Below, piece after piece: positions 35,105-44,382 of a stretch of DNA of 64,000 nt. The stretch is from positions 62,001-126,000 of the forward strand of contig NZ_JABELE010000012.1 in assembly GCF_013009345.1 (NCBI RefSeq), read 5' to 3'. The notes beneath the pieces were generated by a model. It had not been told where the DNA came from. It saw only the letters and a list, made by a program, of their open reading frames with translations, and did not search any database. This DNA is from Acinetobacter geminorum. Lineage in GTDB: Bacteria; Pseudomonadota; Gammaproteobacteria; Pseudomonadales; Moraxellaceae. The position numbers were made by a program, and so were the translations under genes. Numbering within the stretch: the first letter of the stretch is position 1; every line of letters starts with the position of its first letter.

Positions 35105-35989
35105 ATGTCCACTTTAAACCAGAAATCTCAGCTACATGCTTTGGGTTTTCTTATTCTTGCTATGTTAAGCGTTCAAAGTAGCGCATCTTTAGCTAAAATT
35201 TTATTTCAGAACTTCCCTGTACTGACTGTTTCTGCAATGCGCCTATGTTTAGGTGCAATTATTCTGGCGATTATTTTTCAAATTTGGCGAATTAATTTTA
35301 GTCAGGTCCGCTGGAAAGCAATTTTAGCTTATGGATTTGCGCTTGCAGGCATGAACGCCTTATTTTATCTATCGATCGAACGCTTACCAATTGGAATTGC
35401 GGTTGCTTTTGAATTTATTGGCCCTTTAAGTGTAGCGTTATACCACGCACGTCAAAAATATGATTTTGTTTGGGTGAGCTTCGCAATTATTGGGCTGATT
35501 TTACTTTTCCCTTTCAATCAGGCTCATAGCTTAGATTGGATCGGCGTTTTATTTGCAATTAGTGCAGGGTCTTGTTGGGCGCTTTATATTATTGCTGGGC
35601 AAAAACCTTCTGGTATTTCAGGTAATCATACGGTGTGCTTGGGAATGAGTGTAGGTGCATGCATCTTATTACCCATTACCTTTTTTTCAGGCTCGATTGG
35701 TCAAGTGATTGAACTTCCCTATCTTTTTTATTTTATTGGTTTGGCCATTTTAGCCAGTGCTCTTCCATTCTCTTTAGAAATGTTAGCACTGCGCAATTTG
35801 ACACCTTTAAGCTTTGGAACATTGATGAGCCTAGAGCCCGCAGTTGCAGCACTATCTGGGTTTATCTTCTTGGGTGAATATCTTTTATGGAATCAATGGC
35901 TAGCACTTGCAACCATTATCACTGCTTCCGTTGGTTGTACCGTAACCACCCAAAAAGCTCGCCAAGAACGTGAAAAAGCAGCAAGTTAA
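35105..35989 (+). CDS. EamA/RhtA-like exporter (copy 1)
   Basis: 294 residues from the ATG at 35105; an in-frame ATG at 35036 lies inside the serA terminator and is rejected. Ten hydrophobic segments in two EamA repeats, with IERLPIGIAVAFEFIGPLSV, a hallmark of the RhtA threonine/homoserine exporter branch. The next gene is a paralogue with the same motif. Function as an amino-acid exporter is likely, but the substrate is not proven. Its position behind serA is suggestive only, since a terminator intervenes. Confidence 0.87.
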   Translation: MSTLNQKSQLHALGFLILAMLSVQSSASLAKILFQNFPVLTVSAMRLCLGAIILAIIFQIWRINFSQVRWKAILAYGFALAGMNALFYLSIERLPIGIAVAFEFIGPLSVALYHARQKYDFVWVSFAIIGLILLFPFNQAHSLDWIGVLFAISAGSCWALYIIAGQKPSGISGNHTVCLGMSVGACILLPITFFSGSIGQVIELPYLFYFIGLAILASALPFSLEMLALRNLTPLSFGTLMSLEPAVAALSGFIFLGEYLLWNQWLALATIITASVGCTVTTQKARQEREKAAS

Positions 35990-36079
35990 TTTAATGAAAT
36001 CTGCCAGCTAAAACATAGTATTCGTTATAATTGTCCACCATTATTTTTAGACATCAGATGAAGCGCTAGAGTATTTTCC

Positions 36080-36943
36080 ATGCAAAATCTTCCAATTATT
36101 GCTGTGCTGTATATGATTTTGTCGATGGTCTCATATCAAATCAGCGCTTCATTTGCCAAACAGCTCATTGCAACATTAGACCCTCTCACCGTTACAATTT
36201 TAAGGCTGAGCTTTGCAACGGTTATTGTCGCAATTATGTTCCGATCTTGGAAAATCTGGTCACGCTTACCCTATTTAAAATGGCGTGATTTATTGATGTA
36301 CTGCGCTTCTTTAGGCTTAATGAATATCCTATTTTATACCTCACTTGGAAAACTACCCCAAGGTATTGCTGTTGGATTAGAGTTTATTGGTCCATTGGGT
36401 CTTGCGCTTCTTTCTATTAAACAAAAGAGCGACTACATTTGGGTAGCACTGGCCATGTTAGGCATTGCACTCATGGTACCTTGGCAAAACCCTATTCAAC
36501 ACCATTTCTCGTATGTAGGTGCAGCATGTGCGCTAGGTGCTGGTCTTTGCTGGGCTTTCTATATCTATTTCGGTCATAAAGTTGTGACCCAAAATATCGG
36601 GATGCATGCATTAACGATTGGGATCGGTGTATCTGCACTTGCCTTATTGCCAATTGGAATCTGGCACAATGCTCCTGCATTACTTGAAACACAGTACTGG
36701 GGCAAAGCCTTACTTATTGCGGTGTTAGCGACTGCAATTCCATATGCACTCGATTTAATGGCTCTCAAACAACTCAATAAATTAACTTACGGGACTCTAA
36801 CGAGTTTAGCACCAGCATTGGCAGCATTAACGGGTTTCTTATTGCTTCACGAAGAAATCAGCATGCTGCAATGGGTGGCTTTGGCTTGCGTAATGCTGGC
36901 CTCTATTGGTGTTACTTTAAGAAGTACTAAAAAGGCTGCATAG
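36080..36943 (+). CDS. EamA/RhtA-like exporter (copy 2)
   Basis: 287 residues with ten membrane segments. The segment LGKLPQGIAVGLEFIGPLGL aligns with the neighbouring exporter (LPxGIAVxxEFIGPL), and both share an N-terminal S-Y/S-QxSASxAK pattern, indicating tandem duplication. They are separated by about 90 bp. It ends 8 bp from the convergent hemerythrin gene. Substrate unknown. Confidence 0.87.
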   Translation: MQNLPIIAVLYMILSMVSYQISASFAKQLIATLDPLTVTILRLSFATVIVAIMFRSWKIWSRLPYLKWRDLLMYCASLGLMNILFYTSLGKLPQGIAVGLEFIGPLGLALLSIKQKSDYIWVALAMLGIALMVPWQNPIQHHFSYVGAACALGAGLCWAFYIYFGHKVVTQNIGMHALTIGIGVSALALLPIGIWHNAPALLETQYWGKALLIAVLATAIPYALDLMALKQLNKLTYGTLTSLAPALAALTGFLLLHEEISMLQWVALACVMLASIGVTLRSTKKAA

Positions 36944-36950
36944 GTTTACT

Positions 36951-37394
36951 CTACTGCTGTTTTTTATACTTTTTATATTCCTTTAAATATTTATTACCCA
37001 GCGTTTCTTTTTCGCTGTCTTTAAGAATTTTTCCGGCTTGCTGGAAAAATTTATGTTCTTCCTCTTTTAAATGATGATGGACTTTTTCACTCAACTGTTT
37101 AGCGGTTGCTAACCAGCTCGGGCTACTCATATCGGTTTTTTCAAGTTGTTCGACCAACTCATCCATTTCATGATGTTCAGATAAAGCATGTCTCGTAATA
37201 TCTAAACCGACATCATCAAACATTAAAGGAATATAGAGGTAACGGTCTTCGGCAACTGAATGGGCATAAAGTTCATTTTTTAATGCTTCAAATAATTCTT
37301 TTCTTTCTTCGGTTAAACCGTGTGTCTGAATGAGTTGTTCAGAAAGGTTACGTTGATTTTCATGGCTTTCTCTTAATGCTTCGAAAATATTCAT
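36951..37394 (-). CDS. Hemerythrin-domain cytoplasmic protein
   Basis: 147 residues from the ATG at 37394 with GAGG upstream; 37406 is the alternative. A four-helix hemerythrin/HHE pattern of iron ligands is visible: LRESHENQ, NELYAHSVAEDRYLY, ALSEHHEMDELVEQ and HHHLKEEEHKFFQ. Such proteins bind a di-iron centre and take part in oxygen, NO or stress sensing. There is no signal peptide. It is monocistronic and convergent with the exporter gene. Confidence 0.88.
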   Translation of the reverse strand: MNIFEALRESHENQRNLSEQLIQTHGLTEERKELFEALKNELYAHSVAEDRYLYIPLMFDDVGLDITRHALSEHHEMDELVEQLEKTDMSSPSWLATAKQLSEKVHHHLKEEEHKFFQQAGKILKDSEKETLGNKYLKEYKKYKKQQ

Positions 37395-37559
37395 TCTCTT
37401 CCTCATTTTTTAGCTAAAAAATCTTTTTTATTTCAAGGTTTATCATACGTTGAAATTTATAATGTTTAAGTAGCTTAAAATGAGACTATTTTTTACACAG
37501 TTTTCTTTCTAGTAAATTTCTGTAATGATTTTTATATTTCTAGCCTTAAATGATACAAA

Positions 37560-37596
37560 AAAGTATGAACTGCATTTTAGGGACAGCTCATACTTT
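37560..37596 (-). terminator. Terminator of the TSUP gene
   Basis: A perfect 9-bp stem AAAGTATGA/TCATACTTT (37560-37568 with 37588-37596). On the minus strand it is followed by TTT. It lies 10 bp after the stop at 37606. Confidence 0.75.
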
Positions 37597-37605
37597 CAAT
37601 CTTAT

Positions 37606-38382
37606 TTAACCCGTAACAAACATTTGATAGCCCAAACGGCAAATCAGAATACTCACCAAGATTAAAAAGATAATACGCACAAAACCACTACCGTACTTAA
37701 GCGCGGTACGTACCCCAACAATAGAACCAAGTACGTTAGCCGCTGCCATCATTAAACCAATATGTAAAATAGCGTGACCAGTTGGGATGAGGAAACTCAG
37801 CGCAGCTAAGTTAGTCATAAAATTACCGATTTTTGACAAAGCTGAAGCATGCAAGAAATCAACTTGTAAAAAACGGATAAAGAAGAAAATAAAGAAACTA
37901 CCTGTACCTGGCCCAAAAATACCGTCGTAAAAACCAATCGCCAAACTACCGATACCAGCTAAAATTAACATTTTCGTGGTAATTTTTTGCTCGGTATGAA
38001 CTTGACCGAAGTTCTTTTTAACTAGGGTATAAATCGCAATCACAATCAACATTACGAAAACGAAAGGACGCAATACCGATTGAGGAATAAGTGATAAGCA
38101 TGCCGCGCCGGCAAAAGAACTAATCAAGGCACAAATGGCAATAACTGCTAGAAGCTTCCATTGCAACTTTACTTTTTTAGCAAATGTATAAGCCGCCGAT
38201 GCAGTACCAAAAATGGATGAGACTTTATTGGTACCAATCACCGTAGCAGTCGACATGTTAGGAAAAGTGCTCATGATCCCGGGAATCTGGATGAGTCCAC
38301 CGCCGCCTACAGCAGCATCAATTGCTCCTGCAGTAAACGCAAAAAAGATCAAACTAAGGATAACATCCCATTCCATGCCCAT
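37606..38382 (-). CDS. TSUP-family (TauE/SafE) membrane permease
   Basis: 258 residues with about eight hydrophobic segments. The N-terminal signature FFAFTAGAIDAAVGGGGLIQIPG and the repeated second-half motif GFYDGIFGPGTGSFFIFFFI are diagnostic of the TauE/SafE/YfcA family, which moves sulfur-containing or organic anions. Substrate unknown. It starts 19 bp after the truB stop on the same strand, so the two may be cotranscribed. Starts at 38382 and 38376 are both possible. Confidence 0.9.
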   Translation of the reverse strand: MGMEWDVILSLIFFAFTAGAIDAAVGGGGLIQIPGIMSTFPNMSTATVIGTNKVSSIFGTASAAYTFAKKVKLQWKLLAVIAICALISSFAGAACLSLIPQSVLRPFVFVMLIVIAIYTLVKKNFGQVHTEQKITTKMLILAGIGSLAIGFYDGIFGPGTGSFFIFFFIRFLQVDFLHASALSKIGNFMTNLAALSFLIPTGHAILHIGLMMAAANVLGSIVGVRTALKYGSGFVRIIFLILVSILICRLGYQMFVTG

Positions 38383-38401
38383 GCTCTATACTCTACATCT
38401 A

Positions 38402-39307
38402 CTACAAATTTAAGATACGCTTAGGTACCAACCGCTTTTTATCGGTAATCTCGGCTAAACCTAAACAGCGCTCACCCGAAAAAACTAAAACTTCTGCTTC
38501 TGCAGAATGCTCAATATTGCTTTCTAAACCGTTGCAAAAATATTTTTCACGCCCTTCCGGAACTTGAATTTTTAAGAAATGATCAACTGGTGCATAAACT
38601 GGAAGTAGCAAAGCTTCTCTTTGCTCTTCTGTTAAACTTTCCAGATATTCAATGGTATAACTCGGTATAAGCTCAAAATGTCCTGTTTGAGTCCGGTTTA
38701 GCATCGTTAAATGCCCACCACAACCAAGTGCTTCACCAATATCTTCACCTAATACACGGATGTATGTCCCTTTAGAACAGGTTACATCCAGAGTGATACT
38801 ATTTTCAGTAAACTCAATAAGCTCTAAAGCATAAATCGTGACTGGACGCGCTTCACGCTCAATCTCAATACCTTTTCTCGCCAACTCATATAACGGCTTA
38901 CCTTCTTTTTTCAAAGCCGAATACATGGGTGGAACTTGTTGAATATCGCCTCTAAACTTTTCTAAAGTTTGTTCAATAAGTTCTTGGCTAAGCACCGGAA
39001 TAGGACGCTCTTGTAAAATCTCCCCTTCCACATCACCTGTTGTAGTGGTCTGTCCCAATCGAACAGTGGTTTGATAACGCTTTGTTGAGTCCAGCAAATA
39101 ATGTGAGAACTTGGTCGCCTCTCCCAAACAAATCGGGAGCAAACCTGTCGCCAAGGGGTCTAACGCTCCAGTATGGCCTGCTTTTTGGGCGCGATATAAC
39201 CAACGCACTTTTTGCAAAGCCGCATTTGAACTTAAGCCTAATGGTTTATTTAATAGAAATACACCACTGATATGGCGACGAGAAATTTTTTGATTTTTTG
39301 TCGTCAT
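38402..39307 (-). CDS. truB: tRNA pseudouridine(55) synthase
   Basis: 301 residues. The TruB catalytic motif GHTGALDPLATGLLPICLG carries the nucleophilic Asp50. GVFLLNKPLGLSSN, YSALKKEGKPLYELARKG and SKGTYIRVLGEDIGEALG are also conserved. It isomerises U55 of the tRNA T-loop to pseudouridine. It is not next to rbfA/infB as in many genomes; here it precedes a TSUP gene. Confidence 0.97.
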   Translation of the reverse strand: MTTKNQKISRRHISGVFLLNKPLGLSSNAALQKVRWLYRAQKAGHTGALDPLATGLLPICLGEATKFSHYLLDSTKRYQTTVRLGQTTTTGDVEGEILQERPIPVLSQELIEQTLEKFRGDIQQVPPMYSALKKEGKPLYELARKGIEIEREARPVTIYALELIEFTENSITLDVTCSKGTYIRVLGEDIGEALGCGGHLTMLNRTQTGHFELIPSYTIEYLESLTEEQREALLLPVYAPVDHFLKIQVPEGREKYFCNGLESNIEHSAEAEVLVFSGERCLGLAEITDKKRLVPKRILNL

Positions 39308-39460
39308 TTTTACTGGAACACAAAGCTAGAAAAAAGTGCCGACATGTTAGCAAATTCGGCAAGATATTTTCACAATATTTAGGTGCCTTTTCACTTATTT
39401 TATGGCACATTAATGATCGAGTAAAAAAACAACAAATTAAAACTTAAGGAAGATATCTTT

Positions 39461-40495
39461 ATGCAAGGGATGCAGAAGAAGGTATTGTGGTGCGTGCTCG
39501 GATTTTTTATTTTGAGCCTCATTGCATGTGTATATTGGTTAAGTCCTGATTCAAAAAACACATCAACCCAAGTCAGTGAAAACACAGCTCAAAATTTAGC
39601 ATCAGCTCCACCCACAAATAACTCAACGCTAAATGCAGATGCTTATTACCATAGTAAAAGTCAGCAAGATACTGAAGTTAACTGTCAGTTAAAAATTGAT
39701 AGTTCCCAACATTTGGTGGTTAACAGTCAAACACGTGACTGCTTTGAATATTTTATTACCCAATATGGAGAAAATGATTTAGAGCAAATCAAAAATCACT
39801 TTGGGAAATTTATTCAGGGAAAATATTTAGAGCCAGCTCGCTCACAGATTCTGGATTTATGGACCCGCTACTTAAAATACCGTGAACAGCTTGCCCAAAT
39901 CCAAACGCCTCCATCAAAACAACAAGATAAAAATTATTTTCAAAAAATCTTTAATTCAATTCAAGAGCTAAGAAAACGTTTCTTTTCGGCCGCTGAAATT
40001 GATGGACTCTTCTCAACTGAAGATATCTATCAGAACTACACGCTAGATCGTATGCAAATACTTGAAGATTCTTCTTTAAGCGAAATTGAAAAGGCTCAAA
40101 AGCTTAAAGAACGTTTTGAAGAACTTCCTGAAGACTGGCAGCAAAACCTACAAGAACTTTCTAAACTTGATGACTTACATGCACTGACCAAACAAATTAA
40201 AGCACGACATGGTTCAGCAGAAGAGCTTAGACAAATGCGTACAGCACTCGTTGGAGCTGAAGCAACTCAAAGGCTAGAAACTTTAGATACGCAACGGAAT
40301 GCTTGGCAACAAAGGGTCACAAGCTACCTAAGTGGGCGAGATGAAATTATTAAAAGTAACATGAGTGATAGTGCTAAAAGCCAAGCCATACAACAATTAC
40401 GCCAACAACAATTTAACTCATCACAAGAACAATTAAGATTGCGAACTTTTGAAACGGTCCATGATCAGGGAGGTGAACTGCCATTTAATTATTAA
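39461..40495 (+). CDS. lipB: Lipase-specific foldase / lipase chaperone
   Basis: 344 residues from the ATG at 39461 with AAGGA at 39446-39450. Residues 7-29 anchor it in the inner membrane. A Ser/Thr/Asn-rich linker follows, and then the helical chaperone domain with the family motif TRDCFEYFITQYGE (corresponding to RxxFDY-xxxx-GE) and RFFSAAEIDGLF. Foldases of this family fold the partner lipase in the periplasm before type II secretion. The lipase gene follows 82 bp downstream, in the chaperone-first order known in Acinetobacter. Confidence 0.94.
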   Translation: MQGMQKKVLWCVLGFFILSLIACVYWLSPDSKNTSTQVSENTAQNLASAPPTNNSTLNADAYYHSKSQQDTEVNCQLKIDSSQHLVVNSQTRDCFEYFITQYGENDLEQIKNHFGKFIQGKYLEPARSQILDLWTRYLKYREQLAQIQTPPSKQQDKNYFQKIFNSIQELRKRFFSAAEIDGLFSTEDIYQNYTLDRMQILEDSSLSEIEKAQKLKERFEELPEDWQQNLQELSKLDDLHALTKQIKARHGSAEELRQMRTALVGAEATQRLETLDTQRNAWQQRVTSYLSGRDEIIKSNMSDSAKSQAIQQLRQQQFNSSQEQLRLRTFETVHDQGGELPFNY

Positions 40496-40577
40496 GTCTT
40501 TCCTATTAGGGACTGGCTAAACAAGCACTAGCAGTAAGAAGCTGCTTTTCATACAAAATAAAAATAGTGAGTAAAAA

Positions 40578-41552
40578 ATGAAAAGGAAGTTAACGTTTTT
40601 TTGCGCTGCAATACTCTCAGGATTGAGTATTTCAGCAGCCCATGCCACAAATGCTGAACAAGTTAAAAACTCGTTCGTTTATTCATCTTACGCACAAACC
40701 AAATATCCACTGGTTTTTAACCACGGTATGGCAGGTTTTAACCGAGTTGGAACAGATACGCTTGGTCTCGATTACTGGTACCAAATCCTTCCGGATCTTG
40801 CTCGTAATGGAGGAAATGTCTGGGCAACCAGAGTGTCACCTTTTAACTCAACAGAAGTGCGTGGTGAACAACTTGCCCAGCAAGTAGAAGAGATTATTGC
40901 CATTACTGGTAAGCCTAAAGTCAACTTGATCGGTCATAGTCATGGGGGCCCGACAATTCATTATGTGGCCGGTGTCATACCAGAAAAAGTTGCCTCACTC
41001 ACCACGATAGGTGCACCTCATAAGGGATCACCAATGGCAGATGTTATCCTGAAAGTTGAGGGTACTCCTCTGTCTGGAATAGCAACATTAGTAAACTGGT
41101 TTTCAGCAGCAATTACTTGGGCAGGAGGACTAGACCCAACAAGCTATCCTCACGACTCTTTAGCAGGTGCTCATAGCTTATCAACTCAAGGTTCAGCTCA
41201 ATTTAATGCTCAGTTCCCTATGGGTATACCAACTACGTCTTGTGGCGAGGGAGCATATCAAGAGAAAGGCATTTATATGTATTCTTTCTCGGGGAATAAA
41301 GCGCTGACCAACCCATTAGATCCATTTGATATTGCTCTTACAGGCAGCAGTTTAGTGGTCGATCCATTTGGTGATAATGATGGACTTGTTTCCCGATGCA
41401 GTGCCAAATTTGGTAAAACAATTCGTGATGATTACAACTGGAATCATTTAGATGAAGTGAACCAAGTGCTTGGTATACGTTCTATTTTTGCTTCCGATCC
41501 TGTCTCGGTTTACCGTCAACATGCAAATCGTCTGAAACTTCAAGGACTATAG
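40578..41552 (+). CDS. lipA: Secreted triacylglycerol lipase (family I.1/I.2)
   Basis: 324 residues with a signal peptide ending SAAHA. Catalytic Ser121 lies in VNLIGHSHGG, Asp268 in GDNDGLVSR and His290 in NWNHLDE. The oxyanion segment is LVFNHGMAGFN. Cys222 and Cys274 are placed to form the family disulfide. It hydrolyses long-chain acylglycerols outside the cell and depends on the upstream chaperone and the type II secretion system (known for this family). It ends before a bidirectional terminator. Confidence 0.96.
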   Translation: MKRKLTFFCAAILSGLSISAAHATNAEQVKNSFVYSSYAQTKYPLVFNHGMAGFNRVGTDTLGLDYWYQILPDLARNGGNVWATRVSPFNSTEVRGEQLAQQVEEIIAITGKPKVNLIGHSHGGPTIHYVAGVIPEKVASLTTIGAPHKGSPMADVILKVEGTPLSGIATLVNWFSAAITWAGGLDPTSYPHDSLAGAHSLSTQGSAQFNAQFPMGIPTTSCGEGAYQEKGIYMYSFSGNKALTNPLDPFDIALTGSSLVVDPFGDNDGLVSRCSAKFGKTIRDDYNWNHLDEVNQVLGIRSIFASDPVSVYRQHANRLKLQGL

Positions 41553-41563
41553 TTTTTAAACAA

Positions 41564-41587
41564 AAAATGCGCCAAAAGGCGCATTTT
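41564..41587. terminator. Bidirectional terminator between lipA and rplS
   Basis: A 10-bp stem AAAATGCGCC/GGCGCATTTT (41564-41573 with 41578-41587), AAAA loop, and long A/T tails on both sides. Confidence 0.92.
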
Positions 41588-41603
41588 TTTACTCGCTATA
41601 AGC

Positions 41604-41972
41604 TTACGCTTTACGAGCTGGTAATTTTTCACGAATACGTGCAGCTTTACCAGACAAGTCACGAAGGTAGTAAAGTTTAGCACGACGAACGTCACCACGA
41701 CGTTTCACTTCGATTTTAGCAACAACTGGTGAGTGAGTTTGGAATACACGCTCAACACCAACACCGCTAGAAATTTTACGTACTGTGAACGCAGAGTTCA
41801 AACCACGGTTTTTCTTAGCGATTACAACACCTTCAAATGCTTGAAGACGTTCACGATCACCCTCTTTTACTTTTACTTGAACGATGACAGTGTCACCAGG
41901 AGCAAAAGCAGGGATATCAGATTTTAACTGTGCATTTTCAACAGCTTGAACTAAAGGATGTTTACCACTCAT
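41604..41972 (-). CDS. rplS: 50S ribosomal protein L19
   Basis: 122 residues from the ATG at 41972 (MSGKHPLVQAVENAQ). The body FAPGDTVIVQVKVKEGDRER, LQAFEGVVIAKKNRG and GVGVERVFQTHSP is standard L19, found at the 30S-50S interface. It is the last gene of rpsP-rimM-trmD-rplS, 219 bp after trmD, and ends at a bidirectional terminator. An in-frame upstream start at 42044 is rejected because the leader is not conserved L19. Confidence 0.98.
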   Translation of the reverse strand: MSGKHPLVQAVENAQLKSDIPAFAPGDTVIVQVKVKEGDRERLQAFEGVVIAKKNRGLNSAFTVRKISSGVGVERVFQTHSPVVAKIEVKRRGDVRRAKLYYLRDLSGKAARIREKLPARKA

Positions 41973-42191
41973 TGTGGGAATCTCCAATATGTGCGGAGTC
42001 AGAAGAGGTCTGAATTTCCGCTGGGGATAGAGGCTAAATCGCATATCAACCCGTTTATCTTTCCCTTTACGACAATATGTCTATAAAGAGCCTTTAAATT
42101 TACATAAAACTATTGTTTAAATAGAATTATGTTTTAACTCGAAGCATTGCTTCTCGTCTTGTTGCAGAACTTTCGTTCTTGAGAATAACGA

Positions 42192-42947
42192 TTAAGAGTT
42201 ACCGTTATTCACTTGCGTATCTTTTAGCCATTTTTTTTGCTGCTTAGTCAACTCTACGTTTTCAACCAATTCTGGTCGGCGCTCTAGAGTTCTTTGATAT
42301 CGCTGCAAAAAACGCCATTTTTCAATATTGCCATGATGTCCAGATTTTAATACCTCTGGCACATCCAGCCCTTCAAAATGGTCAGGCTTTGTATATTGCG
42401 GACAATCTAAAAGACCGTCAACAAAAGAATCTTGTACTGCTGATTGTTCATCTGACATTACATTCGGCAAACGGCGAATAATACTGTCAAGTAACACCAT
42501 AGCGGGCAGTTCACCACCAGATAAAACATAATCACCAATTGACCATTCTTGGTCAACATAATGCTGGATCAAACGTTCATCTACTCCCTCATAACGTCCA
42601 CACAGTACGATTAAGCCGTCATAATCGACAAACTGCTGTACTGCCTGTTCATTTAAGGTTTTGCCTTGTGGGGACATATACACCACAGGGACATTAACAT
42701 GTCCTGCTTGTGAGGCAAGCTGTTTGGCATATGAAATTGCTTTCGCCAAAGGCTCAGCCATCATCACCATACCGGGGCCACCACCAAATGGACGTTCATC
42801 CACTCTTCTGTAGTTTCCCTCAGCAAAATCACGAGGATTAATACAAGTGACTTGTACAATATCTCGTTTTGCCGCACGTCCGCTGATGCCGTAGGCTGTA
42901 ATCGCTTCAAACATTTCAGGAAAAAGCGTAATGACTGCAAAAAACAT
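42192..42947 (-). CDS. trmD: tRNA (guanine-37-N1)-methyltransferase
   Basis: 251 residues from the ATG at 42947 with GAGGAG seven bases upstream; a GTG at 42950 is adjacent. The SPOUT trefoil-knot region shows LCGRYEGVDERLI and the core EWSIGDYVLSGGELPAM. It methylates N1 of G37 in tRNAs that read CUN, CCN and CGG codons, using SAM, and prevents frameshifting. It sits between rimM and rplS in the conserved operon. Confidence 0.98.
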   Translation of the reverse strand: MFFAVITLFPEMFEAITAYGISGRAAKRDIVQVTCINPRDFAEGNYRRVDERPFGGGPGMVMMAEPLAKAISYAKQLASQAGHVNVPVVYMSPQGKTLNEQAVQQFVDYDGLIVLCGRYEGVDERLIQHYVDQEWSIGDYVLSGGELPAMVLLDSIIRRLPNVMSDEQSAVQDSFVDGLLDCPQYTKPDHFEGLDVPEVLKSGHHGNIEKWRFLQRYQRTLERRPELVENVELTKQQKKWLKDTQVNNGNS

Positions 42948-42989
42948 CACAGACTCCTCTATTTTCCTGCTGTATTAATCCTAAAAGGA

Positions 42990-43538
42990 TTAATAATCTA
43001 CGCCCCAATTGACGTAAATACGACCAGCTTCAAGATCAACACGTTGTACTACATCTTTATGCCAAGGAATCATGCGCTCTTCTGAATCAATGCTGTCTGG
43101 GGTAGCATGTACCACCATCACATCATTAGCTCCAGTTTCAAACAACTCATGAATTTTCCCTAAGTTTACTTCCTGTTCTTCTTCATCAAGACCTAACACA
43201 GTTAAGCCTTTTAAATCTGACCAGTAGTACTCATCTACATCTGCTTTTGGCAGTTGAGACTTAGCAATCCAGATATTAGCTCCAACCAAGCTTTCCGCTC
43301 CAGTGCGATCACTCACACCTTTCAACGCAACAACCAGGCCTTTGCCATGTGGTTTCCAACGTTTTACATCTATTGTTTGCCAACCGGCCTTGGTCTCAAT
43401 GTACCAAGGCAGGTAGTCAAACATGTTGCTCATAGGTTCTGTATTTGAATACACCCAGAGCCACCCATTCAATCCATAAGCTGAACGTAACTGTCCAATC
43501 TGAATACGATCTTCGGGAACATTCTGTGTTGATGTCAT
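42990..43538 (-). CDS. rimM: Ribosome maturation factor RimM
   Basis: 182 residues. The N-terminal RimM domain begins IQIGQLRSAYGLNGWLWVYS. The C-terminal PRC-barrel holds VDEYYWSDLKGLTV and GANDVMVVHA, ending IPWHKDVVQRVDLEAGRIYV. It assists assembly of the 30S head around S19. Located 19 bp downstream of rpsP in the rpsP-rimM-trmD-rplS operon. Confidence 0.97.
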   Translation of the reverse strand: MTSTQNVPEDRIQIGQLRSAYGLNGWLWVYSNTEPMSNMFDYLPWYIETKAGWQTIDVKRWKPHGKGLVVALKGVSDRTGAESLVGANIWIAKSQLPKADVDEYYWSDLKGLTVLGLDEEEQEVNLGKIHELFETGANDVMVVHATPDSIDSEERMIPWHKDVVQRVDLEAGRIYVNWGVDY

Positions 43539-43557
43539 GGGCTACCTACTACAAAAA

Positions 43558-43809
43558 TTATGCAGTAGCTTTTTTAGCTTGAGCAGCTAAAGAAGCAACA
43601 CGTTCAGAAGGTTGAGCACCTTGAGAAACCCAGTGAGCAAAACGGTCTGCATCTAAACGAAGTTTTTCTGCTTGACCTTGTGCAGTCGGGTTAAAGAAAC
43701 CGATACGCTCGATGAAACGACCATCACGTGCATTGCGGCTGTCAGTCACAACGATTTGATAGAATGGACGTTTTTTTGCGCCGCCACGTGCTAAACGAAT
43801 AACAACCAT
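43558..43809 (-). CDS. rpsP: 30S ribosomal protein S16
   Basis: 83 residues from the ATG at 43809 (MVVIRLARGGAKKRPFYQIV). VVTDSRNARDGRFIERIGFF and NPTAQGQAEKLRLDADRFAH are diagnostic of S16. It is the first gene of the operon. In-frame codons upstream to 43863 lack S16 conservation and are rejected. Confidence 0.98.
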   Translation of the reverse strand: MVVIRLARGGAKKRPFYQIVVTDSRNARDGRFIERIGFFNPTAQGQAEKLRLDADRFAHWVSQGAQPSERVASLAAQAKKATA

Positions 43810-43956
43810 GATAAAAGCCTTATAATTCTTACGGATTTTCCCTGCGCCGACCATCGGCAACACTTCAAACCCCTTTCATAGAGGGCGACATTCTACGTGA
43901 TTTTCGCCCTGAAAGAAAGATTATTTTTTGAGTTATCCGCAGTTTTGAATTTAAAA

Positions 43957-44382
43957 TTACTGTAGCCAATTTGATGCGGCAGATAACGCACAATCAGTTG
44001 CACCTTTTGCCCAAAATTTTTGACCTTGATCATTAAGACAAATGATCCCATCACCAGCTTGAGAACTAGTAGCAATAGGTGTAGCAGTTAACACCCAGCT
44101 TGAATCAGTTATGCTAGCAAAAGCTAAGTTATATAAGGCTTGGCCTTGTTGAGGGCTGACACTAGACCCATAAATCGAAGTAATCGTCGCATTCGACGGA
44201 TAACGATTGTGAACTACTTTTTCTGATTCTAATGTTTGGGCAATATTCATCATTTCAGATTGAACAGCTGTACGATGTCCTTTACGTAAATACTGCAAAT
44301 ACGAAGGTGTCGCTATAGCTGCTAAAATTGCAATTATTGCTACTACAATCATGAGTTCTATTAAGGTAAAACCATTCTTCAT
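43957..44382 (-). CDS. comF: Type IV pilin-like protein (ComF-type)
   Basis: 141 residues from the ATG at 44382, which overlaps the comE stop (ATGA). The short leader MKNG is cleaved before FTLIELMIVVAIIAILAAIA, the class IVa pilin helix with Glu5. The head contains a C-terminal disulfide candidate pair (GIICLNDQGQ and GATDCALS). It is the last gene of the minor-pilin operon and resembles ADP1 ComF, a pilin-like factor needed for DNA uptake. The name is by operon position and length. Confidence 0.85.
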   Translation of the reverse strand: MKNGFTLIELMIVVAIIAILAAIATPSYLQYLRKGHRTAVQSEMMNIAQTLESEKVVHNRYPSNATITSIYGSSVSPQQGQALYNLAFASITDSSWVLTATPIATSSQAGDGIICLNDQGQKFWAKGATDCALSAASNWLQ

